A stretch of 64,000 nucleotides of DNA, from contig JAFLBR010000012.1 of the NCBI GenBank assembly GCA_017303795.1, positions 1 through 64,000 of the forward strand, written 5' to 3'. The notes under the pieces are model-generated. The model saw only the letters and a list, made by a program, of their open reading frames with translations. It searched no databases and was not told where the DNA came from. The stretch comes from Cytophagales bacterium (GTDB taxonomy: Bacteria; Bacteroidota; Bacteroidia; Cytophagales; Cyclobacteriaceae). Positions 53,335-61,902 of this stretch are shown here, piece by piece; the first letter of the stretch is position 1, and every line of letters starts with the position of its first letter. Position numbers and translations under genes: made by a program.

Positions 53335-54000
53335 TTAATAACCCCCTTCGGAAATCTTTCTCAACACCTCCGCATTCAATTCATGTTGCCCTTCAAATGA
53401 AATTACTTTAGGGTTTAAGCCAAGTCGCTGGTTTAGCTGGGTCATTTCCTTTAGTCGGGTATCGGTAAGAAAGGGATCTTTTGTTCCATATACTTCCAAC
53501 ACTTCTTTGTGTTGCAGAATGCTTCCCACTTTTTCAAAATCCATATCGGTAGGAAAAACTCCGGCCCAGAGAATTAAGCGATCAAACTTTATCTGGTTCT
53601 CGGCCGCCCACCGCGATACAGTAGCGGCACCTTGCGAGAATCCAAGTAGTGTAACTTTGCCGGTAAAGTTTTCAGGAACTTCTTTCTGGTAAATTTCTGT
53701 AAGGTAATGCAGGTAGTTTTCAATATCGGCCAGTCGGTTTTCTTTCGTCATCCAGGTGGCACCCACTTTAGTATCGCCCGTCTGGTTTCGGGTGGTAACA
53801 TCTTGCAGATAAAATCGGGAAAGGCCCTCGGGCGCAATTACAAAAGTTTCAGGGCTTTTAATAACATCAAACTTGCGAATGAAATATTCCGCTAATTGGC
53901 CGTAGCCATGCAGCACAAACCAAATTTGTTTGGTGGTGTTTGTTACTTCGCCCAACGTAAAGTAGCGGGCCTTAAATTGAAATGTAAGTTCTTTTTGCAT
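53335..54000 (-). CDS. Alpha/beta hydrolase (carboxylesterase/phospholipase type)
   Basis: 221 residues. Oxyanion segment LHGYGQ (30-35), nucleophile elbow G-F-S122-Q-G-A, catalytic Asp in YGTKDPFL near 172-176 and His in EGQHELN near 204. The arrangement is that of the phospholipase/carboxylesterase (YpfH-like) group. No signal peptide, so cytosolic. It lies beyond a strong terminator that separates it from the operon at 54075-59424. Confidence 0.88.
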   Translation of the reverse strand: MQKELTFQFKARYFTLGEVTNTTKQIWFVLHGYGQLAEYFIRKFDVIKSPETFVIAPEGLSRFYLQDVTTRNQTGDTKVGATWMTKENRLADIENYLHYLTEIYQKEVPENFTGKVTLLGFSQGAATVSRWAAENQIKFDRLILWAGVFPTDMDFEKVGSILQHKEVLEVYGTKDPFLTDTRLKEMTQLNQRLGLNPKVISFEGQHELNAEVLRKISEGGY

Positions 54001-54015
54001 GTTGGTGTTTTAAAG

Positions 54016-54050
54016 CAGAGCGGCTATTGGTAAAACCAATAGCCGCTCTG
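54016..54050 (-). terminator. Perfect 16-bp terminator hairpin
   Basis: CAGAGCGGCTATTGGT (54016-54031), three-base loop AAA, ACCAATAGCCGCTCTG (54035-54050). On the minus strand it follows the secreted-protein gene at 54075 and leads into CTTTAAAAC, so it likely ends the five-gene leftward operon. Confidence 0.75.
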
Positions 54051-54074
54051 AAATAATAGTAATCTGATTTTGAA

Positions 54075-54497
54075 TTAACGCTTAAAACCTAAAGCACTTC
54101 CACCGCAATGGGCAGATGGATCATCGAATGTATATTGGATGTAATAGATGCCCGTAGCATTACATGGATACGCAATGGCAGAAATAAACTGGCCGTTTAC
54201 TTTGCTGGTGGCTACTTTGTTGCGCTCTTTATCAAAGATGCTTACTACAATGCCATCGGTGGCGGTGCCATTTGCACAAAGATTAATTAAATACTGAGTG
54301 CCTTTAGTGAATACATAGCTGTATTCAACTTTGTCTTTGGCAATGCCATCCACTTTATAGCTTTTCAAAAAATTAAAACCATTTGCCAACTTAGGGATAC
54401 AGGCAGTTGCGAAACTTTCAGAATCGCACGTTTGATCGGGTATCGGGCTCATGCCTAGTGAAAACAAACAGAAAACTGCAAATACTAACTTTTTCAT
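54075..54497 (-). CDS. Small secreted protein, unknown
   Basis: 140 residues. Signal peptide about 1-16; mature part contains four Cys (near 24, 33, 74, 110 and one near 131 make five in all), and a beta-rich body with KGTQYLINLCANGTATDGIVVSIFD and GIYYIQYTFDD, suggesting a bacterial pre-peptidase-C-like or jelly-roll fold. It lies 18 bases after the lipoprotein gene and just before a strong hairpin, last in the operon. No family recognised. Confidence 0.65.
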   Translation of the reverse strand: MKKLVFAVFCLFSLGMSPIPDQTCDSESFATACIPKLANGFNFLKSYKVDGIAKDKVEYSYVFTKGTQYLINLCANGTATDGIVVSIFDKERNKVATSKVNGQFISAIAYPCNATGIYYIQYTFDDPSAHCGGSALGFKR

Positions 54498-54515
54498 AGT
54501 AAAGGTATATGGGTA

Positions 54516-55412
54516 TTAACTGGTAATTTTTTCGCGAATTGAATTTGTTACGTTTTTGATCTCTTCCACATTTTGCGGTGTGATGTTGATCGTAGTAGTG
54601 CTGTTATCTTTTATAACAGCTACACCATCTACAATTTGCATGGTAGACTCTTTGTAGGTGTAACTAATCTCAACTTTATCGTAAGCGGCTTTCAGTGATT
54701 CCAGATCGGCCAGCAAGCCAGCCATATTAGCATCATCTTTGTAGAATGAGAACAACAATAGAATTTGTTCCAACACAATTTTTTGTTCGCCTACTTTCTC
54801 GCGCAATTCCAGGTTGGATGGATTTTTAACAGCGGTTTGGCAAGTAACGTGCATGGCCTCTACCCAACCACCGGTAAGCAACAGCACGCTCAGGTTATCG
54901 CGGCTTTGCGATTGCAGATAATGGTTAATGTGATTGAAGTTCATGGTGGTGATCAGCAACAGCGAATCAAGGTTTTTACTGTTAGCAGCAAGCCTGCCAA
55001 TAGTCACCACGTCAAAAAACTGCCCGATATTCAACTCATCGGCCAGCGATTTAATGGAGGTAATGTATTTGATACCATCGGAGTTGCGACCAAAAATATT
55101 GGTGTACCCGAGGTCTGTTCCGTAAACCCCAAGGTTCAGCGCTTTTTTATAGTTGCTGTTGTATTTAGGGATGTTCGTGCTCGGGTTGAGCATTTCTGGC
55201 GAATACTTTGAACCAGATTCCTTTAACAGTACCGAGATTTCCAACGGACTTGGAATCTGTTCCAGAATGGAATTGATTACTTCTTCATCAACACCCGCAC
55301 CGGCAGAAGTTTCGTTTTCAAGGCTTTTCAAAAAAGCCTCATCATCGGGCTTCTTTCCCGATGAACAACTAACCAGCAGGGTGGTGGTTATTCCTAATAT
55401 TAATAGTCTCAT
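54516..55412 (-). CDS. Predicted helical lipoprotein, unknown
   Basis: 298 residues. SpII signal ends LVSC, Cys16. Mature part is mainly helical: EEVINSILEQIPSPLEISVLLKESG (about 44-68), ALNLGVYGTDLGYTN (about 90-104), then helices to about 235, and a short beta-rich end (YTYKESTMQIVDGVAVI). The LGVYGTDLGY segment is one I have seen in Bacteroidota lipoproteins of unknown role. It sits 63 bases after the ABC transporter gene and 18 before the secreted-protein gene, so it may be an envelope partner of the transporter. Confidence 0.7.
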   Translation of the reverse strand: MRLLILGITTTLLVSCSSGKKPDDEAFLKSLENETSAGAGVDEEVINSILEQIPSPLEISVLLKESGSKYSPEMLNPSTNIPKYNSNYKKALNLGVYGTDLGYTNIFGRNSDGIKYITSIKSLADELNIGQFFDVVTIGRLAANSKNLDSLLLITTMNFNHINHYLQSQSRDNLSVLLLTGGWVEAMHVTCQTAVKNPSNLELREKVGEQKIVLEQILLLFSFYKDDANMAGLLADLESLKAAYDKVEISYTYKESTMQIVDGVAVIKDNSTTTINITPQNVEEIKNVTNSIREKITS

Positions 55413-55475
55413 AACTATAAAGGTTGATTACAAAAATAAGCATTAGGCCCGGCCGGGCAAGTGCAGAAAAAGGCC

Positions 55476-58400
55476 TTATTTCTTCAATGTAAGGTTTAGT
55501 TTGCCAAACAGGCGCACAAATTTGCGGAGCCATTCAAAATACAAGGCCACAAAAAACAGGGCTGTCATTGTCCAGATTACCAACAGGTTGAATGAATAGG
55601 TGTTTATCTGCCAGCCAGCCAGATTTTTTTCGGAGATAAAAAACGGTGCCCGGTAATCAAACCGGTGGTGTGGATTGGGGTGTTGAAACACGGGGTTAAT
55701 GTTTTGAATTAATGCGCCCTGATATTCGCTGATGCGTTCTTGGGCACTCACGTTGCGCACCAGGTCGGCCAGACTTTCATTAAAATATTTATTCTTTTCG
55801 TGCTGCACATCAATACCTTCTTTTTCATCAAAGGCCATCCGCTTTTCAATCAGGTCTGCAAAGTGATTATACTCCTGTTGATAATGTTTTTTATACTTCG
55901 TTAGGTACTCATCTATTTGTTCACCTATGATTTTCGTATAACCATTTTCAGTAAGTGCAGCTTTCAAATCAATGTTTTCAATTCCTTCGCGGAAGGGTTC
56001 GTAGCGCAATTCCGTTATCAAAATTTTGGTGTTGAGTTTAACCCTGGCGGTATCACTTGGTTTCTCAAGAAAATCCAGCAGGTATTGATTGCGGGTTTTT
56101 AATTCATCGGCCAGGTAAGCAGCTTTATAATCGGCTATGGCTTCTCCGCGTTCGTAATCAAAATAAGTTTTTTCAAACTCATTATTTTTAAACTGATGCA
56201 CGGCCATAGCTTCGTAGGCCCAGCGCGAGGTCATTAAATCAGCTACCAGCGGCACTTTGCCTTTTGTACTAAGCAGGTGGTTAAGTTTATCAAAATCAAA
56301 CAGCAATCCACTTAAAATCATTTGCGGAATAAGCAGCAAAGGAATGAGTACATAAACCGTTACAGCCGAATTGAATGCCGATGAGATATTTAATCCCAAC
56401 ACATTGGCAAAACACGATACGGTAAACAACATCAACCAGAAGGCCCACGTCATGCCGTGTATCTCCAAAATCCAATTGCCAATTATAATAAAGGTGAGTG
56501 TTTGTACTGCCGAGAGTAAAAACAAAATACCCAGTTTAGAAAACAGGTAACTGCTCCAACTCAGGTTCAGAAAAGATTCCCGTTTCAGAATTTTGCGGTC
56601 GCGGATAATTTCTTCGGCACTTACCGTAAGCCCCATAAACAACGCCACAATAATCGACATGAGCATAAAGGCCGGAAAGTTTTCGTTGTAGCGAAACAAA
56701 TATTCCGAACCATCGGGTGCACTTCGATAGCGAATTACAAAAGCAAGCAACACTGCTAATAAAGGAGCTTCCAGTAAATTAATAAGCAGGTATTGCCGGT
56801 TGCTGAGCTTAGCCAGAAAATCGCGCGTAGCGAAAATGAATGTCTGAAAAATACGGGACGGAATGTGAAGGCTACGCGGTGGAATCTCTTTTACTTCTTC
56901 TACTTTGGGCGAACGCGGTATCTGGCTGTACATCTCATACCATTGGGGCGGAGTTATTTTTCTTTTGAATGTAGGTTGCCCATATTCATCCACCACCTTT
57001 GCTTCCATGATGTTAAAAATCTGCTCGGGTGTTACGTTACCACACACTTCGCATTGGCCGCGGTTACTATCAACCTGATGCGTGGCCTTTTTAAAATAAG
57101 TAACAGCTTCTACCGGATTGCCATAATAGGCCGGATACCCACCGGTATCCATAATCAACATCTTATCAAACATCTTGTAGATGTCGGATGAAGGTTGGTG
57201 AATAACTACAAAAATCAGTTTGCCTTTCAGCGAAAGCTCTTTGAGTAAGTCAATCACATTTTCTGAATCGCGCGAGGAGAGGCCCGAGGTTGGTTCATCT
57301 AAAAACAGAATGGCGGGTTGGCGCACTAATTCCAATGCAATGTTTAATCGCTTACGCTGACCGCCACTTATCTTTTTATCCAACACACTGCCCACCTTCA
57401 AATCTTTACGCTGATCCAGGCCCAGGTCTTCCAATACTTTCATTACCCGAAAATCAATTTCGGTTTCGCTCAGGTTGGCGAAGCAAAGCTTGGCATTGTA
57501 ATAAAGGTTTTGATAAACTGTAAGTTCTTCAATCAGCAAATCATCTTGCGATACATACCCGATAACACCTTCAACTTTACGTTTTTCGGTATGAATGTCG
57601 AAGCCGTTAATTTTAATCTGGCCTTTGTTAGGTTTTTCAAGGCCCGCTAGAATGTTTAGCAAGGTGGTTTTACCAGCACCACTCGCACCCATAATTCCAA
57701 TTAACTTACCGGGGCCTTCCGAAATTTTTACATCACGAATGCCAATTATACCATTGCTGAATTTGTATTCTTCAACTTTTGCAGAGAAGGAGAGTCGGGT
57801 AGCCTGAAACTCTTCATTAAACTCGGCAACAAGATCGCTATAGTACAACGCGCTACCATCCGGTGTTTTAATAGTACTTCCCTGCGAAAAAAGATAAATG
57901 CGACCGGCTTTCATGGTAAACCCATTCAACACATTAGCATCCGTCCCTTGATACTTCACAAAGTACATGCCCACACTGCTTACGCGAAGAAAAATTAAAT
58001 GACCTTGAACATGTGTATGAATGTGCTTTTGAAGGGGAGCAATTTTTTGAGTGCCCTCATCAGCAACCAGAATATCTTTGAAATTAAGTTTAGCAGGATC
58101 GTCCGAGATCACAAAGCTTTCAATCAACTTATATTCGTCTTGAACAATGTTAAACACAGTAGATACGGTGTTTACAATTTCCATGCGCTGGGGCGTGAAG
58201 TGTTTATCAGAGCCAACCAGTTCCAGAAGTTTATTCAGTACAATTACTTTTTGTTTTTGCGCAAGTGTTTTATTGATCTTTTTACAGATAGCAAGCGTTT
58301 TGATAGAGTCTTTAACGGAGGTGAGTTTGTTACTTTTGTCGTCTATGTGGGGAGTTTGCTGTTCGGTGTAGCCCGACATGCTATCGTATAATTCGAGATA

Positions 58401-58538
58401 CCCCGCAATGGCCGACTTTTCAAGTTCTTGCTGGAAGAAATCAATTACAAACTGGCGTTCATTCTCTGAAACCCCGCCATCCTGCTTGGTAATAATGGCA
58501 AATAGTTGGGTGAGGGCTTTGAGGATTTCTTCACTCAT
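55476..58538 (-). CDS. ABCG-type ABC transporter with TerB-like and FHA-like N-terminal regions
   Basis: 1020 residues. Residues about 1-150 are helical and TerB-like (FAIITKQDGGVSENERQFV); about 165-255 is a beta-rich FHA-like region. NBD: Walker A GASGAGKTT near 282-290, a Q-loop YVSQDDLLIEELTVYQN, signature ISGGQRKRL near 390-398, Walker B LFLDEPTSGL near 410-420, H-loop VIHQPSS. A CEVC motif near 495 follows the NBD. The ABC2-type membrane part has six helices near 590-760, then a long soluble loop (about 765-985) and a final TM near 990-1010. One protein thus holds ATPase and permease, as in ABCG half-transporters. Neighbours: SiaC-like gene 32 bases upstream, lipoprotein gene downstream. 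Confidence 0.88.
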   Translation of the reverse strand: MSEEILKALTQLFAIITKQDGGVSENERQFVIDFFQQELEKSAIAGYLELYDSMSGYTEQQTPHIDDKSNKLTSVKDSIKTLAICKKINKTLAQKQKVIVLNKLLELVGSDKHFTPQRMEIVNTVSTVFNIVQDEYKLIESFVISDDPAKLNFKDILVADEGTQKIAPLQKHIHTHVQGHLIFLRVSSVGMYFVKYQGTDANVLNGFTMKAGRIYLFSQGSTIKTPDGSALYYSDLVAEFNEEFQATRLSFSAKVEEYKFSNGIIGIRDVKISEGPGKLIGIMGASGAGKTTLLNILAGLEKPNKGQIKINGFDIHTEKRKVEGVIGYVSQDDLLIEELTVYQNLYYNAKLCFANLSETEIDFRVMKVLEDLGLDQRKDLKVGSVLDKKISGGQRKRLNIALELVRQPAILFLDEPTSGLSSRDSENVIDLLKELSLKGKLIFVVIHQPSSDIYKMFDKMLIMDTGGYPAYYGNPVEAVTYFKKATHQVDSNRGQCEVCGNVTPEQIFNIMEAKVVDEYGQPTFKRKITPPQWYEMYSQIPRSPKVEEVKEIPPRSLHIPSRIFQTFIFATRDFLAKLSNRQYLLINLLEAPLLAVLLAFVIRYRSAPDGSEYLFRYNENFPAFMLMSIIVALFMGLTVSAEEIIRDRKILKRESFLNLSWSSYLFSKLGILFLLSAVQTLTFIIIGNWILEIHGMTWAFWLMLFTVSCFANVLGLNISSAFNSAVTVYVLIPLLLIPQMILSGLLFDFDKLNHLLSTKGKVPLVADLMTSRWAYEAMAVHQFKNNEFEKTYFDYERGEAIADYKAAYLADELKTRNQYLLDFLEKPSDTARVKLNTKILITELRYEPFREGIENIDLKAALTENGYTKIIGEQIDEYLTKYKKHYQQEYNHFADLIEKRMAFDEKEGIDVQHEKNKYFNESLADLVRNVSAQERISEYQGALIQNINPVFQHPNPHHRFDYRAPFFISEKNLAGWQINTYSFNLLVIWTMTALFFVALYFEWLRKFVRLFGKLNLTLKK

Positions 58539-58570
58539 GGGGCAAGTGCAGTTTTACCTGCTAAGTAAAC

Positions 58571-58933
58571 CTAATACGGCTGAAATTCAAAGAGTAAAGA
58601 AGTCAATTGTGCCAGCTCCTGTCCGCATTCTTCCATATCCTCATCATCTTCCAGAAATTGCCACACCATCTTTGCCCCCGGTGTTGCTTCCAATGTTTTG
58701 ATTATATCCAACAACTCGCGTTGTGTAGCGGTGTTGATGTAATCAAAACGCGTTACAACAACCGTAACCGGATTGGGTTTTTGAACATACTCCTTAAACC
58801 ACGCATGAATGGGTTTAAAAAAATCGGTAGGATTATCAGCTAACGATCGCCCTTCAAACTTAAAGATTCGGGCTGAAGCATCAAGCACTACGGAAGGTGT
58901 AAGGTCTGTTGAGTTGATTTCTAATTTTTGCAC
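58571..58933 (-). CDS. SiaC-like (DUF1987) regulatory phosphoprotein
   Basis: 120 residues from a GTG start. Matches the DUF1987/SiaC family: TPSVVLDASARIFKFEGRSLADNP (about 12-35), FFKPIHAWFKEYV (38-50) and a FDYINTATQRELLDI (63-77) segment where SiaC carries its phosphorylatable Thr. In Pseudomonas, SiaC is phosphorylated by SiaB, dephosphorylated by SiaA, and binds the diguanylate cyclase SiaD. No such partners are visible here; instead the gene sits 20 bases after cdd and 32 before the ABCG gene, so it may act on that transporter (inference). Confidence 0.8.
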   Translation of the reverse strand: MQKLEINSTDLTPSVVLDASARIFKFEGRSLADNPTDFFKPIHAWFKEYVQKPNPVTVVVTRFDYINTATQRELLDIIKTLEATPGAKMVWQFLEDDEDMEECGQELAQLTSLLFEFQPY

Positions 58934-58953
58934 AAGTAGATAATTAAAAGAGT

Positions 58954-59424
58954 TTAATCGTTCAGGCTTTCGCTGGTAAACATGAAAGGTAATAATAAAC
59001 TAGCCGATGCACATTTTATCCATTGGCTATCGGTATGATGCATAATCACTTCATAGGGTGTATGCTGACGTTCTTCAAACTCAGCCATTACCTGTCGGCA
59101 TGCACCGCAGGAAGCCGCGGCTACAAGTTCTTTATGATTTTTTTTATGCGCCACCACCGCCATTTTAGTAATGCGTTTGCCTTGGTGCAGCGAGGCCATA
59201 GCATATAATGCTACACGTTCGGCACACATGCAAAGTGGGTACGAGGCATTTTCCTGATTCGAACCTGTAATTACCGTTCCATCGTCCAGCATGAGCGCAG
59301 CACCCACATGAAATTTAGAATAAGGTGCATAAGCATGATGTGCCGCTTCTTTGGCTTTGTGCACCAGATATTTCGATTCGTTATCCAATTCCTCCAGATT
59401 CTTAAAAGTTTCAATGCCCTTCAT
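58954..59424 (-). CDS. cdd: Cytidine deaminase
   Basis: 156 residues, homotetrameric-type length. Zinc and catalytic site: Cys67-Ala-Glu69 in CMCAERVALY, and Cys106-x-x-Cys109 in SCGACRQVM; Glu69 is the proton shuttle. YAPYSKFHVGAA (32-43) and NQENASYP (56-63) bind the nucleoside. Pyrimidine salvage: cytidine and deoxycytidine to uridine and deoxyuridine. First gene of the run cdd - SiaC - ABCG - lipoprotein - secreted protein. Confidence 0.94.
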   Translation of the reverse strand: MKGIETFKNLEELDNESKYLVHKAKEAAHHAYAPYSKFHVGAALMLDDGTVITGSNQENASYPLCMCAERVALYAMASLHQGKRITKMAVVAHKKNHKELVAAASCGACRQVMAEFEERQHTPYEVIMHHTDSQWIKCASASLLLPFMFTSESLND

Positions 59425-59447
59425 ATCTTTTGCATATTGGTAGAGTA

Positions 59448-59455
59448 GAAATATA
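59448..59455 (-). promoter_or_regulatory. Near-consensus -7 element upstream of cdd
   Basis: On the minus strand TATATTTC differs from TAnnTTTG at the last base; a TTG lies about 17 bases further upstream. It would start the five-gene operon about 25 bases before the cdd ATG. Confidence 0.3.
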
Positions 59456-59525
59456 GTAAACCCTGAACTGCCAACGAAATATTAACTGCAATTTCCATTA
59501 AATTGGCAGTTCTTTCAAAATTATT

Positions 59526-60860
59526 ATGCTGATTAAAAATATTCTGGTATTGGGGGCGGGCCGGTCATCGGCTTCATTAATTGCGTATCTGCTGAAACAG
59601 GCAACACAGTTTGTGTGGAAAATAACAGTAGGCGATGTAGTGCTTAAACATGCACAAGCACATGTGGGTAATCATCCTAATGGCGAAGCTATAACTTTTT
59701 CGATTGATGATAGTGAAGCAAGTTCGGCTACTATTGCTACTGCCGATGTGGTGATCTCGTTAATGCCGGCACACCTACATCCAAAAGCAGCCGAGCTTTG
59801 TTTGAAACATCGCAAGCATTTGATAACAGCCAGCTATGTTTCGGAAGAGATGAAACAATTTGATGCTGAAGCAAAACAATCGGGCTTACTTTTTTTGAAC
59901 GAATGTGGACTCGATCCGGGTATTGATCACATGAGTGCGATGCAAGTGGTAGATCGAATTAAAGCTACGGGTGCAGAGATTACGTCATTCGAATCGTTTA
60001 CCGGTGGTTTGATTGCTCCGGATACTGATCCGGAAAATCCGTGGCGGTATAAGTTTACCTGGAATCCGCGCAATGTAGTAATGGCAGGGCAGGGTACAGC
60101 CCGGTTTTTACAACATGGCAAATACCGATATATTCCATATCAACAATTATTTACCCGAACTACACCGGTAGTCGTGCCCGGCTTTGGTGCGTATGAAGGT
60201 TATGCTAATCGCGATTCATTAAAATACCTGGAGACTTATCGGTTAGAAAATATTCAAACCATGATTCGCGGCACGTTACGCAATCAGGGTTATTGTAGTG
60301 CGTGGAATATTTTGGTACAGTTAGGTTGTTGCGATGATAGTTTTGTGATGGAAGTCATTGATACGATGACACATCGGCAATTCATACAATCATTTTTACC
60401 GTTCGATGACGCAATTGAAAAACAACTCTGCACGCTGTTTAAGTTACAACCCGATGGTGAAGAAATAAAACGCTTGCAGTGGAGTGGGTTGTTTTCAGAT
60501 GAAACGATTGGACTGTCTGAAGGAAGCCCGGCTCGGGTGTTGGAACATATTCTGAACAAACGCTGGAAACTTGTGCCAGGCGACAAAGATTTTATAGTGA
60601 TGTGGCATCGCTTCCGCTACAACCTTGAGGGCAAACAAAAATGCGTTGAGGCTTACCTTACCTCAACAGGAAGCGATGAAGTGCAAACAGCAATGGCTAA
60701 AACGGTTGGATTGCCACTGGGTATTGCCGCTAAACTTTTATTGCAGAATACTTTTCGGGCGGTGGGTGTTGTTATTCCCGTTACTTTTGAGTTTTATTCA
60801 CCCATACTAACGGAGCTAAGTGCAAATGGAATCTCTCTTCAGGAAAAGGAAATTCACTGA
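59526..60860 (+). CDS. Saccharopine dehydrogenase-like oxidoreductase
   Basis: 444 residues. N-terminal Rossmann fold with VLGAGRSSASLIAYLL (8-23) then SLMPAHLHPKAAELCLKH near 78-95. LNECGLDPGIDHMSAM near 124-139 is the saccharopine reductase signature and FTGGL / GYANRDSLKYLETY follow. Family members act in lysine metabolism (glutamate plus aminoadipate semialdehyde to saccharopine, or reverse), but many bacterial homologues have other substrates. Its stop overlaps the convergent acyltransferase stop by 7 bp. Confidence 0.88.
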   Translation: MLIKNILVLGAGRSSASLIAYLLKQATQFVWKITVGDVVLKHAQAHVGNHPNGEAITFSIDDSEASSATIATADVVISLMPAHLHPKAAELCLKHRKHLITASYVSEEMKQFDAEAKQSGLLFLNECGLDPGIDHMSAMQVVDRIKATGAEITSFESFTGGLIAPDTDPENPWRYKFTWNPRNVVMAGQGTARFLQHGKYRYIPYQQLFTRTTPVVVPGFGAYEGYANRDSLKYLETYRLENIQTMIRGTLRNQGYCSAWNILVQLGCCDDSFVMEVIDTMTHRQFIQSFLPFDDAIEKQLCTLFKLQPDGEEIKRLQWSGLFSDETIGLSEGSPARVLEHILNKRWKLVPGDKDFIVMWHRFRYNLEGKQKCVEAYLTSTGSDEVQTAMAKTVGLPLGIAAKLLLQNTFRAVGVVIPVTFEFYSPILTELSANGISLQEKEIH

Positions 60861-61897
60861 GGTCTAAACAAGGCAACACTTAAAGGAAGGCTTGCTGCAT
60901 AACCAAGTGTAATCCAAACCGAACCACTTAACCAAGCCACCAGCGAAATCTGCACAACATAAAACGCAGGTACCACTACAATGCCTGCGGCATATTTTAT
61001 TGAGCCAATAAACTGTGGATCGAGTTTGGGCATTCCGGTAATGCTGCGCACTACAGCCCGTGCCGGCCAGTGATTGAGAGTGTAATAAAAATTAAGAATT
61101 TTCTGCAGTATGTTATTGTGTGTTGGTTGTTGAGGTTGTGGATTAGAAGCCAATGAATCCACAAGCTGTTGTTCATGCTGCAGTTGTGTAACCAAATCAG
61201 CATAATAATTTCGGTTTGCCCGAAGCCGCTGCCAGGTAGTTTCGTAATTGTTTTCAGGTATGGAAAGAATTAACGGAGTAATCTTAGCCGCAACTTCTTT
61301 TAGCAAGACTTCGGTTTTTTGTACAGGGTTTTCATCAAAAAAATCTTTTGCTAACGGAATGGCTTCCCCAAAACTTACCAACACACGCGATCGGAAACGC
61401 CTATGTGCTTCATAATGAACGCCCACGGGTACAATCTGTAAAGCCGTATTTTGTTGTAAAGCAACTTGCGCCATTCGCACAAAGCCTTTTTGCAGTGGTC
61501 GCAAATTGTAATGCTCATTGTGATTGCCTTCGCCAAAGATCAATACCGACTTGCCCTGCTTTAATAAGTTAGCACATTGATCAAGAATTGCTTCGTTCTT
61601 GCGCAGGGTATCAAAGCCATCGCGAAAGCGGTACACGGGCATCATCTGAATAAGTGTAAGCAGTGTATGGGCCCATTTCTTTTTAAACACATTTCCTCGC
61701 GCCAACGCCCACGGGTTGCGATGTGAACTACAGATTACAACCACAGCATCTAAAAATGCATTTTGATGATTGGCCACAAAAATTACCGGGCCGTTAGGTA
61801 TGGGTGCCAATTTCCTGACTTGCCACTGTCGGAAATAGAAAAACAACGCAACCTTGCAGTATAGCCTCAGCGTTTCATAAATAATTTTCTGAAACAC
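60854..61897 (-). CDS. PlsC-type glycerolipid acyltransferase
   Basis: 347 residues from a GTG start, 5 bases after the stop of the BASS gene. Acyltransferase block I reads N-H44-Q-N-A-F-L-D50, an H-x5-D spacing instead of the classic H-x4-D; block III FGEGNHNEHYNLRPLQKG (near 121-138) takes the FPEGT place. Large family of 1-acylglycerol-3-phosphate acyltransferase-like enzymes; the donor and acceptor are unknown. C-terminal hydrophobic helices (about 285-345) anchor it to the membrane. Last gene of the rnhA-BASS-acyltransferase run. Confidence 0.82.
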   Translation of the reverse strand: MFQKIIYETLRLYCKVALFFYFRQWQVRKLAPIPNGPVIFVANHQNAFLDAVVVICSSHRNPWALARGNVFKKKWAHTLLTLIQMMPVYRFRDGFDTLRKNEAILDQCANLLKQGKSVLIFGEGNHNEHYNLRPLQKGFVRMAQVALQQNTALQIVPVGVHYEAHRRFRSRVLVSFGEAIPLAKDFFDENPVQKTEVLLKEVAAKITPLILSIPENNYETTWQRLRANRNYYADLVTQLQHEQQLVDSLASNPQPQQPTHNNILQKILNFYYTLNHWPARAVVRSITGMPKLDPQFIGSIKYAAGIVVVPAFYVVQISLVAWLSGSVWITLGYAASLPLSVALFRPQ

Positions 61898-61902
61898 TGT
61901 AG

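Noticed and set aside
54075..59424. Phage-defence island
   Set aside because: TerB-like region and ABC protein could suggest stress or defence, but there is no nuclease, toxin or reverse transcriptase; kept only as a candidate signalling/transport system.
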